Positions 7,693-15,365 of a stretch of DNA of 17,448 nt are shown here, in pieces. Below the pieces are notes generated by a model, which was not told the DNA's origin, did not search any database, and was given only the letters and a program-made list of their open reading frames with translations. Made by a program: the position numbers and the translations under genes. Within the stretch, counting starts at the first letter, position 1. Every line of letters begins with the position of its first letter. The DNA comes from Phocaeicola plebeius (GTDB lineage: Bacteria > Bacteroidota > Bacteroidia > Bacteroidales > Bacteroidaceae), in NCBI GenBank assembly GCA_004558305.1, contig SFDG01000046.1, positions 1 through 17,448 on the forward strand, in the 5' to 3' direction.

Positions 7693-9873
7693 TTACTTGA
7701 TTTCCTTGATGGAGATGGCATATCCGCCGCCCACTGCTGCCTTCAGGTTCAGCTTGGTCTTCGAAGTGACGGTCTTGCGGGTGATGGTATAGCTCTGCGG
7801 GTTCTTGTCCCAGCTGGCGTCCTTGCCGTCGGCATAGATGACGGCTTCATACTTCTTGCCCGGCGTGAGGAAGTCGAGGACGAGGCGGGACTCGTGGCCG
7901 TCGAAACCGGCGGTGCAACCTACGTACCAGTCATCGGTACCCTTGGCGCGACGGGCAATGGTGATGTATTCACCCGGTTCGGCTTCGAGGTAGCGGCTTT
8001 CGTCCCAGTCGATGGCCACATCCTTGATGAACTGGAAGGCATCCATGAAACGCTCGTAGTTTTCAGGAATGTCGGCAGCCATCTGCAGGGGACTGTACAT
8101 GGTGACGTACAGTGCCAGCTGGCGTACCAGGGTAGAACGGACACGGGAGGTGTTCTCCGGATTCATCTTGCTGCAGTCGGTCTCGAAGATACCCGGCGTG
8201 TAGTCCATCGGGCCACCGATGAGACGGGTGAACGGAAGCACGGTAGTATGGTTGACGGGATTGCCGCCAAAGGATTCGTACTCGGTACCGCGGGCCGACT
8301 CGTTGCCGATGAGGTTCGGATAAGTGCGGCACAGGCCGGTAGGACGGACAGCCTCATGGCCGTTGACCATGATCTTGTATTCGGCAGCCTTGGTTACGGC
8401 ATAGAGGTAGTGGTTCACCAACCACTGTCCGTAGTGGTGTTCGCCACGGGGAATGATGTTGCCCACGTAACCGCTCTTCACCGAGTTGTAGCCGTTGTCC
8501 ACCATGAACTGGTAGGCCTTGTCCATGTGGCGCTCGTAGTTGCGCACCGAAGCCGACGTCTCGTGGTGCATCATCAGCTTCACGCCTTTGGCAGCGGCAT
8601 AGCGATGGAGTTCCTGCACATCGAAGTCGGGATAAGGAGTCACGAAGTCGAACACATAGTCCTTGGTCTTGCCGAACCAGTCTTCCCATCCTTCGTTCCA
8701 TCCTTCTACCAGCACCTGGCTGAAACCGTGTTGGGCCGCAAAGTCGATGTACCGCTTCACGTTGGCCGTGTTGGCAGAATGACGGCCGTTGGGCTTCGTC
8801 TTCGTATAGTCCGTTTCGCCCAGCTTCACGCTCGGCAGCTCGTCGGTATAGGCCCACGTGCCTTTGTTGGTAATCATGTCCCACCATACGCCGATGTACT
8901 TCACGGGGTGAATCCACGAAGTGTCGGCATACTTGCAGGGTTCGTTCAGGTTGAGGGTGATGCGAGAGGCGAGGATGTCACGGGCCTCATCTCCCACAAT
9001 GACCGTACGCCACGGCGACACGCAGGGGGTCTGCAGGTAGCCCTTGTCGCCCTTTGCGTCGGGGGTCAGCCACGACTCGAACACAAGGTTCTTGTCGTCG
9101 AGGTTGAGGTGCATGCACGAATACTCGATCAGAGCGGCTTCGTGCAGGTTGATATACAGTCCGTCATCGGTCCGCATCATCAGCGAAGTCTGTACGCCGG
9201 TGGGCGAGAAGACGGTCTGTGACGAATTGGGGGTAATGGCCTTCTGCATCAGGCCGCGGATTTCCGACAGGCGCGACTGGGTGTATTCGTACTCCTGCGT
9301 GTCGTAGTCGCCGGGAATCCACCAGGCGGTATGGTCGCCGGCCATGGCAAACTGCGAATGTTCTTCCTTGATGACAAAGTAGTTCAGGTTCTTCTGCTGC
9401 GGGAACTCGTAGCGGAAGCCCAGTCCGTCGTTGAACAGGCGGAAGCGGATGACGAGCTGGCGGTCGTTGGCTGCCTGGTGCAAGGTCACGGCCAGTTCAT
9501 TGTAATGGTTACGGATGGCGCTTTCTTCTCCCCATACCGGATGCCAGGTCTCGTCGAACGTGGCGGTCTGGATGTCGGCAACGGTGAAGCCGTTCATGAA
9601 GTTGGTCTTCTTGTCCAACTGGGCGGCATCCTTCTGCTCGTTCCATTCGAAACTGGTCTGCTGGTCGGGATCTTCCTTCTTCAGTTCCAGTCCCAGCGTA
9701 CTGGGCTTGATGACCGGTTGGCCACCGAAGGTCAGTTCATAGACAGGTGCTCCCTGACCATTCAGACTGAAATTCATCACCAGATTACCATCCGGCGATG
9801 TCAGCTGCTGTGCGTGGGCTACGAAAGTGCCCAACAGGAAAGCCGTAAGGCTAAGAGTCTTTTTGATGTTCAT
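7693..9873 (-). CDS. susB: SusB alpha-glucosidase, family GH97
   Basis: A 726-residue inverting alpha-glucosidase that releases glucose from maltooligosaccharides in the periplasm. The signal peptide MNIKKTLSLTAFLLGTFVAHA is cleaved before QQ. An N-terminal beta-sandwich (about 23-310) is followed by a TIM barrel (about 325-600) and a C-terminal beta domain. The catalytic glutamates align with B. thetaiotaomicron SusB with an offset of one residue: Glu438 (MMHHETS) and Glu507 (NGHEAVRP) match the base pair Glu439/Glu508, and Glu531 (GTEYES) matches the acid Glu532. Glu194 and Glu525 match the calcium ligands. This makes the assignment firm and predicts activity with calcium. It is the first gene of the susBCDEF cluster; the 5' leader is a 223-nt AT-rich gap with no clear consensus promoter. 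Confidence 0.97.
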   Translation of the reverse strand: MNIKKTLSLTAFLLGTFVAHAQQLTSPDGNLVMNFSLNGQGAPVYELTFGGQPVIKPSTLGLELKKEDPDQQTSFEWNEQKDAAQLDKKTNFMNGFTVADIQTATFDETWHPVWGEESAIRNHYNELAVTLHQAANDRQLVIRFRLFNDGLGFRYEFPQQKNLNYFVIKEEHSQFAMAGDHTAWWIPGDYDTQEYEYTQSRLSEIRGLMQKAITPNSSQTVFSPTGVQTSLMMRTDDGLYINLHEAALIEYSCMHLNLDDKNLVFESWLTPDAKGDKGYLQTPCVSPWRTVIVGDEARDILASRITLNLNEPCKYADTSWIHPVKYIGVWWDMITNKGTWAYTDELPSVKLGETDYTKTKPNGRHSANTANVKRYIDFAAQHGFSQVLVEGWNEGWEDWFGKTKDYVFDFVTPYPDFDVQELHRYAAAKGVKLMMHHETSASVRNYERHMDKAYQFMVDNGYNSVKSGYVGNIIPRGEHHYGQWLVNHYLYAVTKAAEYKIMVNGHEAVRPTGLCRTYPNLIGNESARGTEYESFGGNPVNHTTVLPFTRLIGGPMDYTPGIFETDCSKMNPENTSRVRSTLVRQLALYVTMYSPLQMAADIPENYERFMDAFQFIKDVAIDWDESRYLEAEPGEYITIARRAKGTDDWYVGCTAGFDGHESRLVLDFLTPGKKYEAVIYADGKDASWDKNPQSYTITRKTVTSKTKLNLKAAVGGGYAISIKEIK

Positions 9874-9934
9874 ACGTTTTCAGGTATTATGAATAATAAA
9901 TGTAAGGATGTCTCAGGTGTATCGGGAAGGAAAT

Positions 9935-9989
9935 AACAGACCTTTCAATAGTTCCGTTTTCACAAATTTTGCTATCTACTCGGTCTGTT
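9935..9989. promoter_or_regulatory. Inverted repeat in the susB leader, possible regulatory site
   Basis: AACAGACC (9935-9942) and GGTCTGTT (9982-9989) are perfect 8-bp inverted copies, 39 nt apart, in the 223-nt gap between susA and susB. They lie about 60-115 nt before the susB ATG. No minus-strand TAnnTTTG box fits this gap; the nearest is AAAATTTG (about 9963-9970), between the two arms. The pair could be an activator site for a promoter with a weak -7 box, or the base of an RNA structure. The rest of the gap (9874-10096) is AT-rich with nothing else I can support. Confidence 0.3.
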
Positions 9990-10096
9990 GCCCACTTGAA
10001 TGTCTTTTTTATAAATATAATTAGTCCTTATTGAAAACTTTATCTATTGACTATTCGTCTTTTCTATTCACCTAACCAAATTAAAAAAGAAATGAC

Positions 10097-11953
10097 TTAG
10101 AAAGTGAGCAGCAACATCTCACGAGGTTGCAACGAGATTTCTTCCCTGAGCTGTAGGGCCTTTCCGCTCAAGAAGTCGGTGGCTTCCGGTCGGGGAAGCA
10201 CTTCGCGGTAAGGCTCCAGTTTCAATGTCTGTGCCTCATTCGTACCGTTCATGATGACCACCACCGAACGGTCTCCGTAACGGCGTTCGTAGACGTAGGT
10301 GCCGCTGGCTATGGAGAAATGCTTGAGGCTGCCCTTGCTGATGACCTCATTGCCTTTGCGCCACTGCAACAGACGACGGGTGAAGTCGAAAGCCTCGTTC
10401 TGCAAGGCAGTGCGTCCCTGGGCGGTAAAGCAGTCGGCTGCATCGCCGGCCCAGCCTCCGGGGAAATCACAACGCAGCATGCCGTCGCCGTCGCCCTTGT
10501 CGGCAGCCATCAGGATTTCCGTTCCGTAATAAATCTGCGGAATGCCGCGGGTGGTCAGCAGGAAGACCAATGCCTGTTTGTAGCGGTCCAGGTTACGGGT
10601 GTCTTCCGCTTTCTTGTAGAAGCGGGAGGTATCGTGATTGTCGAGGAACGTGAGCAGATGCATGGGGTCGGCATACACCAGGTCCTGCGTCAGGTAATCA
10701 TACAAGCGGTAGAGACCTCCTCCCCATTCGCCGGATTCCTCGTCGAACGCCATGTTCATCAGGGCATTCAGCGGGAAGTCCATCACCGTGGGCAGGTTGG
10801 AATTGCGGGGAGCGGCCAGCTTGCTGTCCTTCTGCCAGAAAGACACCAGCACGTTGCTGTTGAGCCAGGTTTCACCTACGATGTTGAAGTGCGGGTATTC
10901 GTCGAGCACTTCCTTGCACCACTGGGCCATGAAGTCGAAATCGGCATACGGGTGAGTATCCTGACGGATGCCGTTGATGCCGGCAAACTCTACCCACCAG
11001 AGGCTGCTCTGGATGAGGTAACGGGCCACGTGACGGTTGCGCTGGTTGAAGTCGGGCATGGATTCGGTGAACCAGCCGTCGGTAGCAATCTTCCGTTCGT
11101 AGTCAGCGGCGTGAATATCCTGCACGCTGGCCGTCTTGTAGGAAGTCTGCACATAGTTGGAGCGGAAGTTGAACCAGTCGGCAGAGGGCTTGTCTTTGAA
11201 CAGATAGTTTTCGCTGCCGCAGTGGTTGAAAATCATGTCCATCACCATTTTCAATCCTTTGGCCTGCGCCTTCTCGGTCAGCTGCTTGAATTCGTCGTTC
11301 GTCCCCAAGCGGCGGTCGATCTGGTAGTAGTCGGTGATGGCATATCCGTGATACGAGCCTTCTGTCATGTCATTCTCCTGGGCGGGGTTCAGCCAAATGG
11401 CCGTAATGCCCAGGTCCTGCAGGTAGTCGAGGTGGTCGGCGATGCCCTGGATGTCGCCCCCATGGCGAGCATACTGTTCGCTCCGGTCCACTTTGGCCTC
11501 GCGCATACCCGGCACTACATCGTTGGCAGGATTACCATTGGCAAAGCGGTCGGGCATAATCAGGTACAGCACATCGGCGGCATCGAATCCCATCACATCC
11601 TCTCCCTTGCGGGTGCGCTGCTTCAGCTCGTAAGGCACAGAAGTGACATTTTTTCCGTTCTTCAGCAAGATGTGGAAGGTCTGGGCCTTGGCCTGGCTCA
11701 AATCCACGTACAAGAGTACATAGTTGGGATTATCCTGCAAGACTACCTCTTTCAAGATGACATCGTCACTGTCGATGCTTACTTGAGACGAGGCGATGCG
11801 GGGGCCATACAAGAGAATCTGCAGCTCGGGGTTCTTCATTCCTGCCCACCAGAAGGTGGGGGCTACCTTTTCTACATTTGCCGCCGGGGCAGCGTGACTA
11901 TGACCGGTAAAAAGGCTGACGACAGCCATTAAAAACATCAGTGCTCGTTTCAT
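10097..11953 (-). CDS. susA: SusA neopullulanase, family GH13
   Basis: A 618-residue periplasmic alpha-amylase-family enzyme that cuts pullulan, starch fragments and cyclodextrins to maltose or panose-type products. It is almost the same length as B. thetaiotaomicron SusA (617 as I recall). The signal peptide ends near GHSHA. An N-terminal beta domain of the cyclomaltodextrinase type (about 28-112) precedes the barrel. Conserved GH13 regions are visible: DMIFNHCG (239-246), GIRQDTHPY with nucleophile Asp332, NIVGETW with acid/base Glu361, and FLDNHD with Asp441. A C-terminal beta domain (about 545-618) closes the protein. It is transcribed away from susR from its own candidate promoter at 12005-12032 and separated from susB by 223 nt, the same arrangement as in the classic sus locus. 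Confidence 0.95.
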   Translation of the reverse strand: MKRALMFLMAVVSLFTGHSHAAPAANVEKVAPTFWWAGMKNPELQILLYGPRIASSQVSIDSDDVILKEVVLQDNPNYVLLYVDLSQAKAQTFHILLKNGKNVTSVPYELKQRTRKGEDVMGFDAADVLYLIMPDRFANGNPANDVVPGMREAKVDRSEQYARHGGDIQGIADHLDYLQDLGITAIWLNPAQENDMTEGSYHGYAITDYYQIDRRLGTNDEFKQLTEKAQAKGLKMVMDMIFNHCGSENYLFKDKPSADWFNFRSNYVQTSYKTASVQDIHAADYERKIATDGWFTESMPDFNQRNRHVARYLIQSSLWWVEFAGINGIRQDTHPYADFDFMAQWCKEVLDEYPHFNIVGETWLNSNVLVSFWQKDSKLAAPRNSNLPTVMDFPLNALMNMAFDEESGEWGGGLYRLYDYLTQDLVYADPMHLLTFLDNHDTSRFYKKAEDTRNLDRYKQALVFLLTTRGIPQIYYGTEILMAADKGDGDGMLRCDFPGGWAGDAADCFTAQGRTALQNEAFDFTRRLLQWRKGNEVISKGSLKHFSIASGTYVYERRYGDRSVVVIMNGTNEAQTLKLEPYREVLPRPEATDFLSGKALQLREEISLQPREMLLLTF

Positions 11954-12004
11954 ACATATTAAACATTAATTCGGTTAAAGACTCATGGAATAGATTTCCG
12001 AAAG

Positions 12005-12032
12005 CAAAGGTAGAGCATTTGATTACGCCAAA
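12005..12032 (-). promoter_or_regulatory. Candidate susA promoter
   Basis: On the minus strand TTTG (12032-12029) is followed after 16 nt by TACCTTTG (12012-12005), an exact match to the Bacteroidetes -7 consensus TAnnTTTG. The spacing is a few bases shorter than usual, as is common at activator-dependent promoters. Transcription would start near 11998, giving a leader of about 45 nt before the susA ATG at 11953. The -33 box is part of the GATTTGGCG motif shared with the susR promoter. Confidence 0.6.
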
Positions 12033-12156
12033 TCTGGAGTAAAATGAAAATATAAATGCAAAATAAGAGGAACTACTTGATTATCAATAGAAACTTAAAA
12101 ATAAATAGAAGGAAAAATAGAAACGATTTGCAAAAAATAAAGTCGTGGATTTGGCG
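12026..12156. promoter_or_regulatory. GATTTGGCG inverted pair in the susA-susR divergent region
   Basis: CGCCAAATC (12026-12034) and GATTTGGCG (12148-12156) are perfect 9-bp inverted copies, 113 nt apart. Each contains the TTTG -33 box of one of the two divergent promoters. Just downstream of each comes a similar ATCA (TAATCAAA on the susA side, TTATCAGA on the susR side). Placement at both -33 boxes makes a shared regulator site plausible, SusR being the obvious candidate, but this is inferred from symmetry only. The intervening 12035-12147 is very AT-rich and holds no gene. Confidence 0.45.
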
Positions 12157-12182
12157 CTTATCAGAAAAAACACGTATATTTG
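12150..12182 (+). promoter_or_regulatory. Candidate susR promoter
   Basis: TTTG (12150-12153) and TATATTTG (12175-12182) match the Bacteroidetes -33 and -7 consensus, with 21 nt between them. Transcription would start near 12188-12190, leaving a short leader of about 15 nt before the susR ATG at 12205. This is the best consensus promoter in the window and suggests steady basal susR expression. Confidence 0.75.
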
Positions 12183-12204
12183 TTCCACCTAAGAATCCAT
12201 ACCC

Positions 12205-13803
12205 ATGAAAAAGACGATACTCATTATACTATTCCTGTTATCTACCACTGTCCGGCTGGCAGCCATGACAGTGTCTGACTCGACAGCCCAGGTGCTGCAA
12301 CTGCTCGACAGAACCATCCAGCAAAAGGAGACTTACCATGCCCGGCTGGAACAACGGATCGGCCAACTGAAGAAACAGCTGCATGCCTCAACCGATTCTC
12401 GGCAACAATACAGCCTGTGCGGTGCTCTGTTCACCCAATACCTGCACTACCAGGCCGATTCCTCCTTATATTATATACAGCGGAAACGGGAACTGCTGGC
12501 CCAGCTGCAGCTGAAGGAACTGGAATCGGATGTCATCATCAACATGGCAGAGGTCATGGGGGTCATCGGCATGTACAACGAGGCCCTGTTGGAGCTGAAG
12601 AAGATTCACCCAGACCAGTTGAGCAACGAACAGTTGGCCTACTATTACCGGACATGCCGGGCTTACTGCGGCTGGGTGGCCGACTACACGCCCAACAGAG
12701 CGGCCAAACTCCACTACCAACAAAAGACCGACGCCTACCGCGACTCGATCTTGCTGCTGAACACTTCTTTCCCCGACCGGGACATCGTGCTGGCCGAAAA
12801 GAAACTGCTGGCCCATCGGCCAGAGGAAGCGATTGCCATCTTGCAGCACTACACCTGCGACAAGGAAGACCTGAAGCACCATGCTTTCCAGCACTATACC
12901 TTCGCAGAGGCCTATGAAATACTGGGAGATACGGACCAACGGATTTACCACTTGGCCTCGACAGCCATCTGCGACCTGCAGCGGGCGGTACGTGAGTATG
13001 CTTCACTGCAAAAACTGGCCAAACTGATGTATGACGAGGGGGATTACGAACGGGCTTACCGCTACCTGACCTGCTCAATGGAAGATGCCGTGGCGTGCAA
13101 CGCCCGGCTGCGCTTCCTGGAAGTGACGGAATTCTATCCCATCATCGACCGGGCCTACCAGACCCAGCTCCGCGAGAAGCATGTCCTGATGCGGAACATG
13201 CTCATCTGTGTCAGTGTGCTGGTCTTGCTGCTCATCGTCTATACCGGCTACCTGTATTACTGGATGAAAAAACTGCAGGTGATGCGGAGACACCTGCACG
13301 AGGCCAACCGGCAACTGGTGTCGACCAACCACGACCTGGAAGAAGCCGGACGAATCAAGGAGGCCTACATCGGCCGCTATTTAGACAAATGCGTGGGGTA
13401 TCTGGACAAGCAGGAGCAATACCGCCGGTCGTTGGAGAAACTGGCCATGGCATCGAAAATCGATGACCTGTTCAAGGCCATCCGTTCCGAGCAGTTCCTG
13501 CACGACGAACGGAGAACCTTCTATTATGAATTCGACAAGTCGTTCCTCGAACTCTTTCCGCACTTCATCGAGGATTTCAACGGACTGCTGTCGGAAGAAG
13601 GAAAAATTTTTCCCAAGAAAAACGAGCTACTTAACACAGAACTTCGTATATTTGCACTCATTCGATTAGGAGTAACAGATTCTACTCGTATTGCCCACTT
13701 TTTAGGTTACTCCCTGGCTACTGTATATAACTATCGTAGCAAGGTCCGCAACAAGGCCTTGGGGGACAAGGAACGGTTTGAACAGCAGGTCATGAGATTG
13801 TAA
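12205..13803 (+). CDS. susR: SusR-type membrane-spanning transcriptional activator
   Basis: A 532-residue regulator of the SusR (DUF6377-like) type. An N-terminal signal sequence (about 1-20) leads to a periplasmic helical region with TPR-like repeats (about 25-325, for example AYYYRTCRAYCGWVADY and AKLMYDEGDYERAYRYL). A single membrane helix follows (about 331-353, MLICVSVLVLLLIVYTGYLYYW), then a charged coiled-coil linker (about 355-415). A C-terminal helix-turn-helix (about 475-515) carries LRIFALIRLGV, then ATVYNYRSKVRNKAL, a LuxR-like layout. In B. thetaiotaomicron SusR senses maltose in the periplasm and activates susA and susB-G; the divergent position next to susA supports the same job here. 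The HTH-coding stretch 13621-13740 is about 39% GC by count, against about 55% just upstream. The transporter gene follows 106 nt later on the same strand. Confidence 0.9.
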   Translation: MKKTILIILFLLSTTVRLAAMTVSDSTAQVLQLLDRTIQQKETYHARLEQRIGQLKKQLHASTDSRQQYSLCGALFTQYLHYQADSSLYYIQRKRELLAQLQLKELESDVIINMAEVMGVIGMYNEALLELKKIHPDQLSNEQLAYYYRTCRAYCGWVADYTPNRAAKLHYQQKTDAYRDSILLLNTSFPDRDIVLAEKKLLAHRPEEAIAILQHYTCDKEDLKHHAFQHYTFAEAYEILGDTDQRIYHLASTAICDLQRAVREYASLQKLAKLMYDEGDYERAYRYLTCSMEDAVACNARLRFLEVTEFYPIIDRAYQTQLREKHVLMRNMLICVSVLVLLLIVYTGYLYYWMKKLQVMRRHLHEANRQLVSTNHDLEEAGRIKEAYIGRYLDKCVGYLDKQEQYRRSLEKLAMASKIDDLFKAIRSEQFLHDERRTFYYEFDKSFLELFPHFIEDFNGLLSEEGKIFPKKNELLNTELRIFALIRLGVTDSTRIAHFLGYSLATVYNYRSKVRNKALGDKERFEQQVMRL

Positions 13804-13909
13804 GGTCTTCTGATACGGATATTCCGATCCCGGATGTACCCCTGCCATGAAACCCGAGAAAACAGGAGAGATGAAAAACAATGTGAGCAATATACATTAA
13901 TTACATACC

Positions 13910-15256
13910 ATGAAAATACCTGATTTGAGTTTCTGGAAACTGTGGAACATCAGTTTCGGATTTTTCGGCGTACAAATCGCCTACGCCTTGCAGAGTGCTA
14001 ACATCAGCCGCATCTTCGCGACATTGGGGGCAGACCCTCACAGTTTGAGTTATTTCTGGATACTGCCTCCCTTGGCCGGTATCCTTATCCAGCCCATCAT
14101 CGGTGCGTTGAGCGACAAGACCTGGTGCCGGTTCGGACGGCGCATCCCCTACCTGTTTGTAGGAGCCATCATTGCCGTACTGGTGATGTGCCTGCTGCCC
14201 AATGCTGGCAGCTTCGGCATGTCAGTAGGTGCCGCCATGGTGTTCGGCCTGTTCTCGCTGATGTTTCTCGACACCTCCATTAACATTGCCATGCAGCCGT
14301 TCAAGATGATGGTGGGCGACATGGTGAACGAGAAGCAGAAGGGACTGGCCTACTCCATCCAGAGTTTCCTCTGCAATGCCGGCAGTCTGGCAGGCTACCT
14401 GTTCCCGTTCATTTTCGCAGCTGTGGGCATCAGCAACATAGCTCCAAAGGGCGTGGTGCCCGACTCGGTGATCTACTCGTTCTACATCGGTGCCATCATC
14501 CTGATTCTTTGTGTCATCTACACGACTGTGAAGGTGAAGGAATATCCCCCGCAGCTATATGCCCAGTACCACGGCATCACGGCGGAGGCGAAGGAAGAGA
14601 AGAGCAATGTCTTCCAACTGCTGGCCAAGGCTCCTACTACCTTTTGGACTGTCGGACTGGTTCAGTTTTTCTGCTGGGCGGCCTTCATGTTCATGTGGAC
14701 CTATACCATCGGCACGATAGCTGCCAACGTGTTCAATGCTCCTTCTGTCGTTTCCGAAGCCACCGGCGGACTGGTGCTGGACACCAAGTCACAGGAATAC
14801 CAGGATGCAGGCGACTGGGTAGGTATCTTGTTTGCTGTCCAGGCCATCGGTTCGGTCATCTGGGCCACGGTCATTCCGATGTTCCGCAGCCGCAAGCTGA
14901 TTTACGCCCTGAGCCTGATTCTGGGCGGCATCGGATTCATCTCGATCCTGTTCATCCACGACCAGTACCTGCTGTTCGGTTCGTTCGCACTGATAGGCTG
15001 TGCCTGGGCAGCCATGCTGGCACTGCCTTTCACCATCCTGACGAACTCACTCACCGGCGGACACATGGGTACGTATCTCGGCTTGTTCAACGGCACTATC
15101 TGTGTACCGCAGATTGTGGCTGCCATAGTGGGTGGTATCGTCCTGCGGGCCTTTACAGTAGAAGGCAGTGTACCGCCTGAAGTAAACATGATGGTGCTGG
15201 CGGGTGTCCTGCTCATCGTAGGAGCCGGCTGTGTAGGAATCATCAAAGAGAAATAA
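13910..15256 (+). CDS. MFS/GPH-type inner-membrane sugar transporter, probably maltose or maltooligosaccharides
   Basis: A 448-residue, very hydrophobic protein with about 12 predicted membrane helices, first helix near residues 10-30. The loop GALSDKTWCRFGRRIPYLFV (65-84) between helices 2 and 3 is the signature of the major facilitator superfamily, in the form seen in SLC45/sucrose-type and related glycoside symporters. The family moves sugars together with a proton or cation. No substrate can be read from sequence; the position between susR and a 4-alpha-glucanotransferase makes maltose or maltooligosaccharides from the periplasm the likely cargo. It starts 106 nt after susR on the same strand with no terminator or clear promoter between, so co-transcription with susR is likely. 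The gene looks intact and ends just before a strong hairpin. Confidence 0.88.
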   Translation: MKIPDLSFWKLWNISFGFFGVQIAYALQSANISRIFATLGADPHSLSYFWILPPLAGILIQPIIGALSDKTWCRFGRRIPYLFVGAIIAVLVMCLLPNAGSFGMSVGAAMVFGLFSLMFLDTSINIAMQPFKMMVGDMVNEKQKGLAYSIQSFLCNAGSLAGYLFPFIFAAVGISNIAPKGVVPDSVIYSFYIGAIILILCVIYTTVKVKEYPPQLYAQYHGITAEAKEEKSNVFQLLAKAPTTFWTVGLVQFFCWAAFMFMWTYTIGTIAANVFNAPSVVSEATGGLVLDTKSQEYQDAGDWVGILFAVQAIGSVIWATVIPMFRSRKLIYALSLILGGIGFISILFIHDQYLLFGSFALIGCAWAAMLALPFTILTNSLTGGHMGTYLGLFNGTICVPQIVAAIVGGIVLRAFTVEGSVPPEVNMMVLAGVLLIVGAGCVGIIKEK

Positions 15257-15271
15257 ACTGTCATTAAAAGA

Positions 15272-15326
15272 ACTGTCATTCTGAGTCGCCATCACACGGG
15301 GTGTAATGGCGACTCAGAATGACAGT
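15272..15326. terminator. Bidirectional hairpin terminator between the transporter and malQ
   Basis: ACTGTCATTCTGAGTCGCCAT (15272-15292) and its exact reverse complement (15306-15326) form a 21-bp stem, extended inward by one mismatch and four further pairs around a GGG loop. AAAAGA precedes the stem and CTTTT follows it, giving a T tract in both transcription directions. It lies between two convergent genes, 15 nt after the transporter stop and 39 nt beyond the malQ stop, and should end both transcripts. The bases AACTGTCATT of the left arm are repeated directly at 15256-15265. Confidence 0.85.
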
Positions 15327-15365
15327 CTTTTAGTGTGTGTGTCGACTACAGGACAGACCGTCCGA

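Noticed and set aside
7894..9222. Plus-strand open frame (442 codons) opposite susB, and a similar one at 3264-4487 opposite susD
   Set aside because: Both are shadows of well-supported genes, with His/Val/Gly-rich translations and no independent signals.
10319..11932. Long plus-strand open frame (537 codons) opposite susA
   Set aside because: It mirrors a GH13 enzyme with all catalytic residues present. The antisense translation shows no recognisable motif or plausible start.
9874..12204. tRNA, small structured RNA or CRISPR array in the AT-rich gaps around susA
   Set aside because: I found no cloverleaf, no regularly spaced repeats and no recognisable riboswitch core in 9874-10096 or 11954-12204.
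13871..13900. Nine-codon leader peptide (MKNNVSNIH) between susR and the transporter
   Set aside because: The AGGAG before it is only 2 nt from the ATG, Bacteroidetes seldom use such sites, and there is no run of regulatory codons or attenuator hairpin after it.
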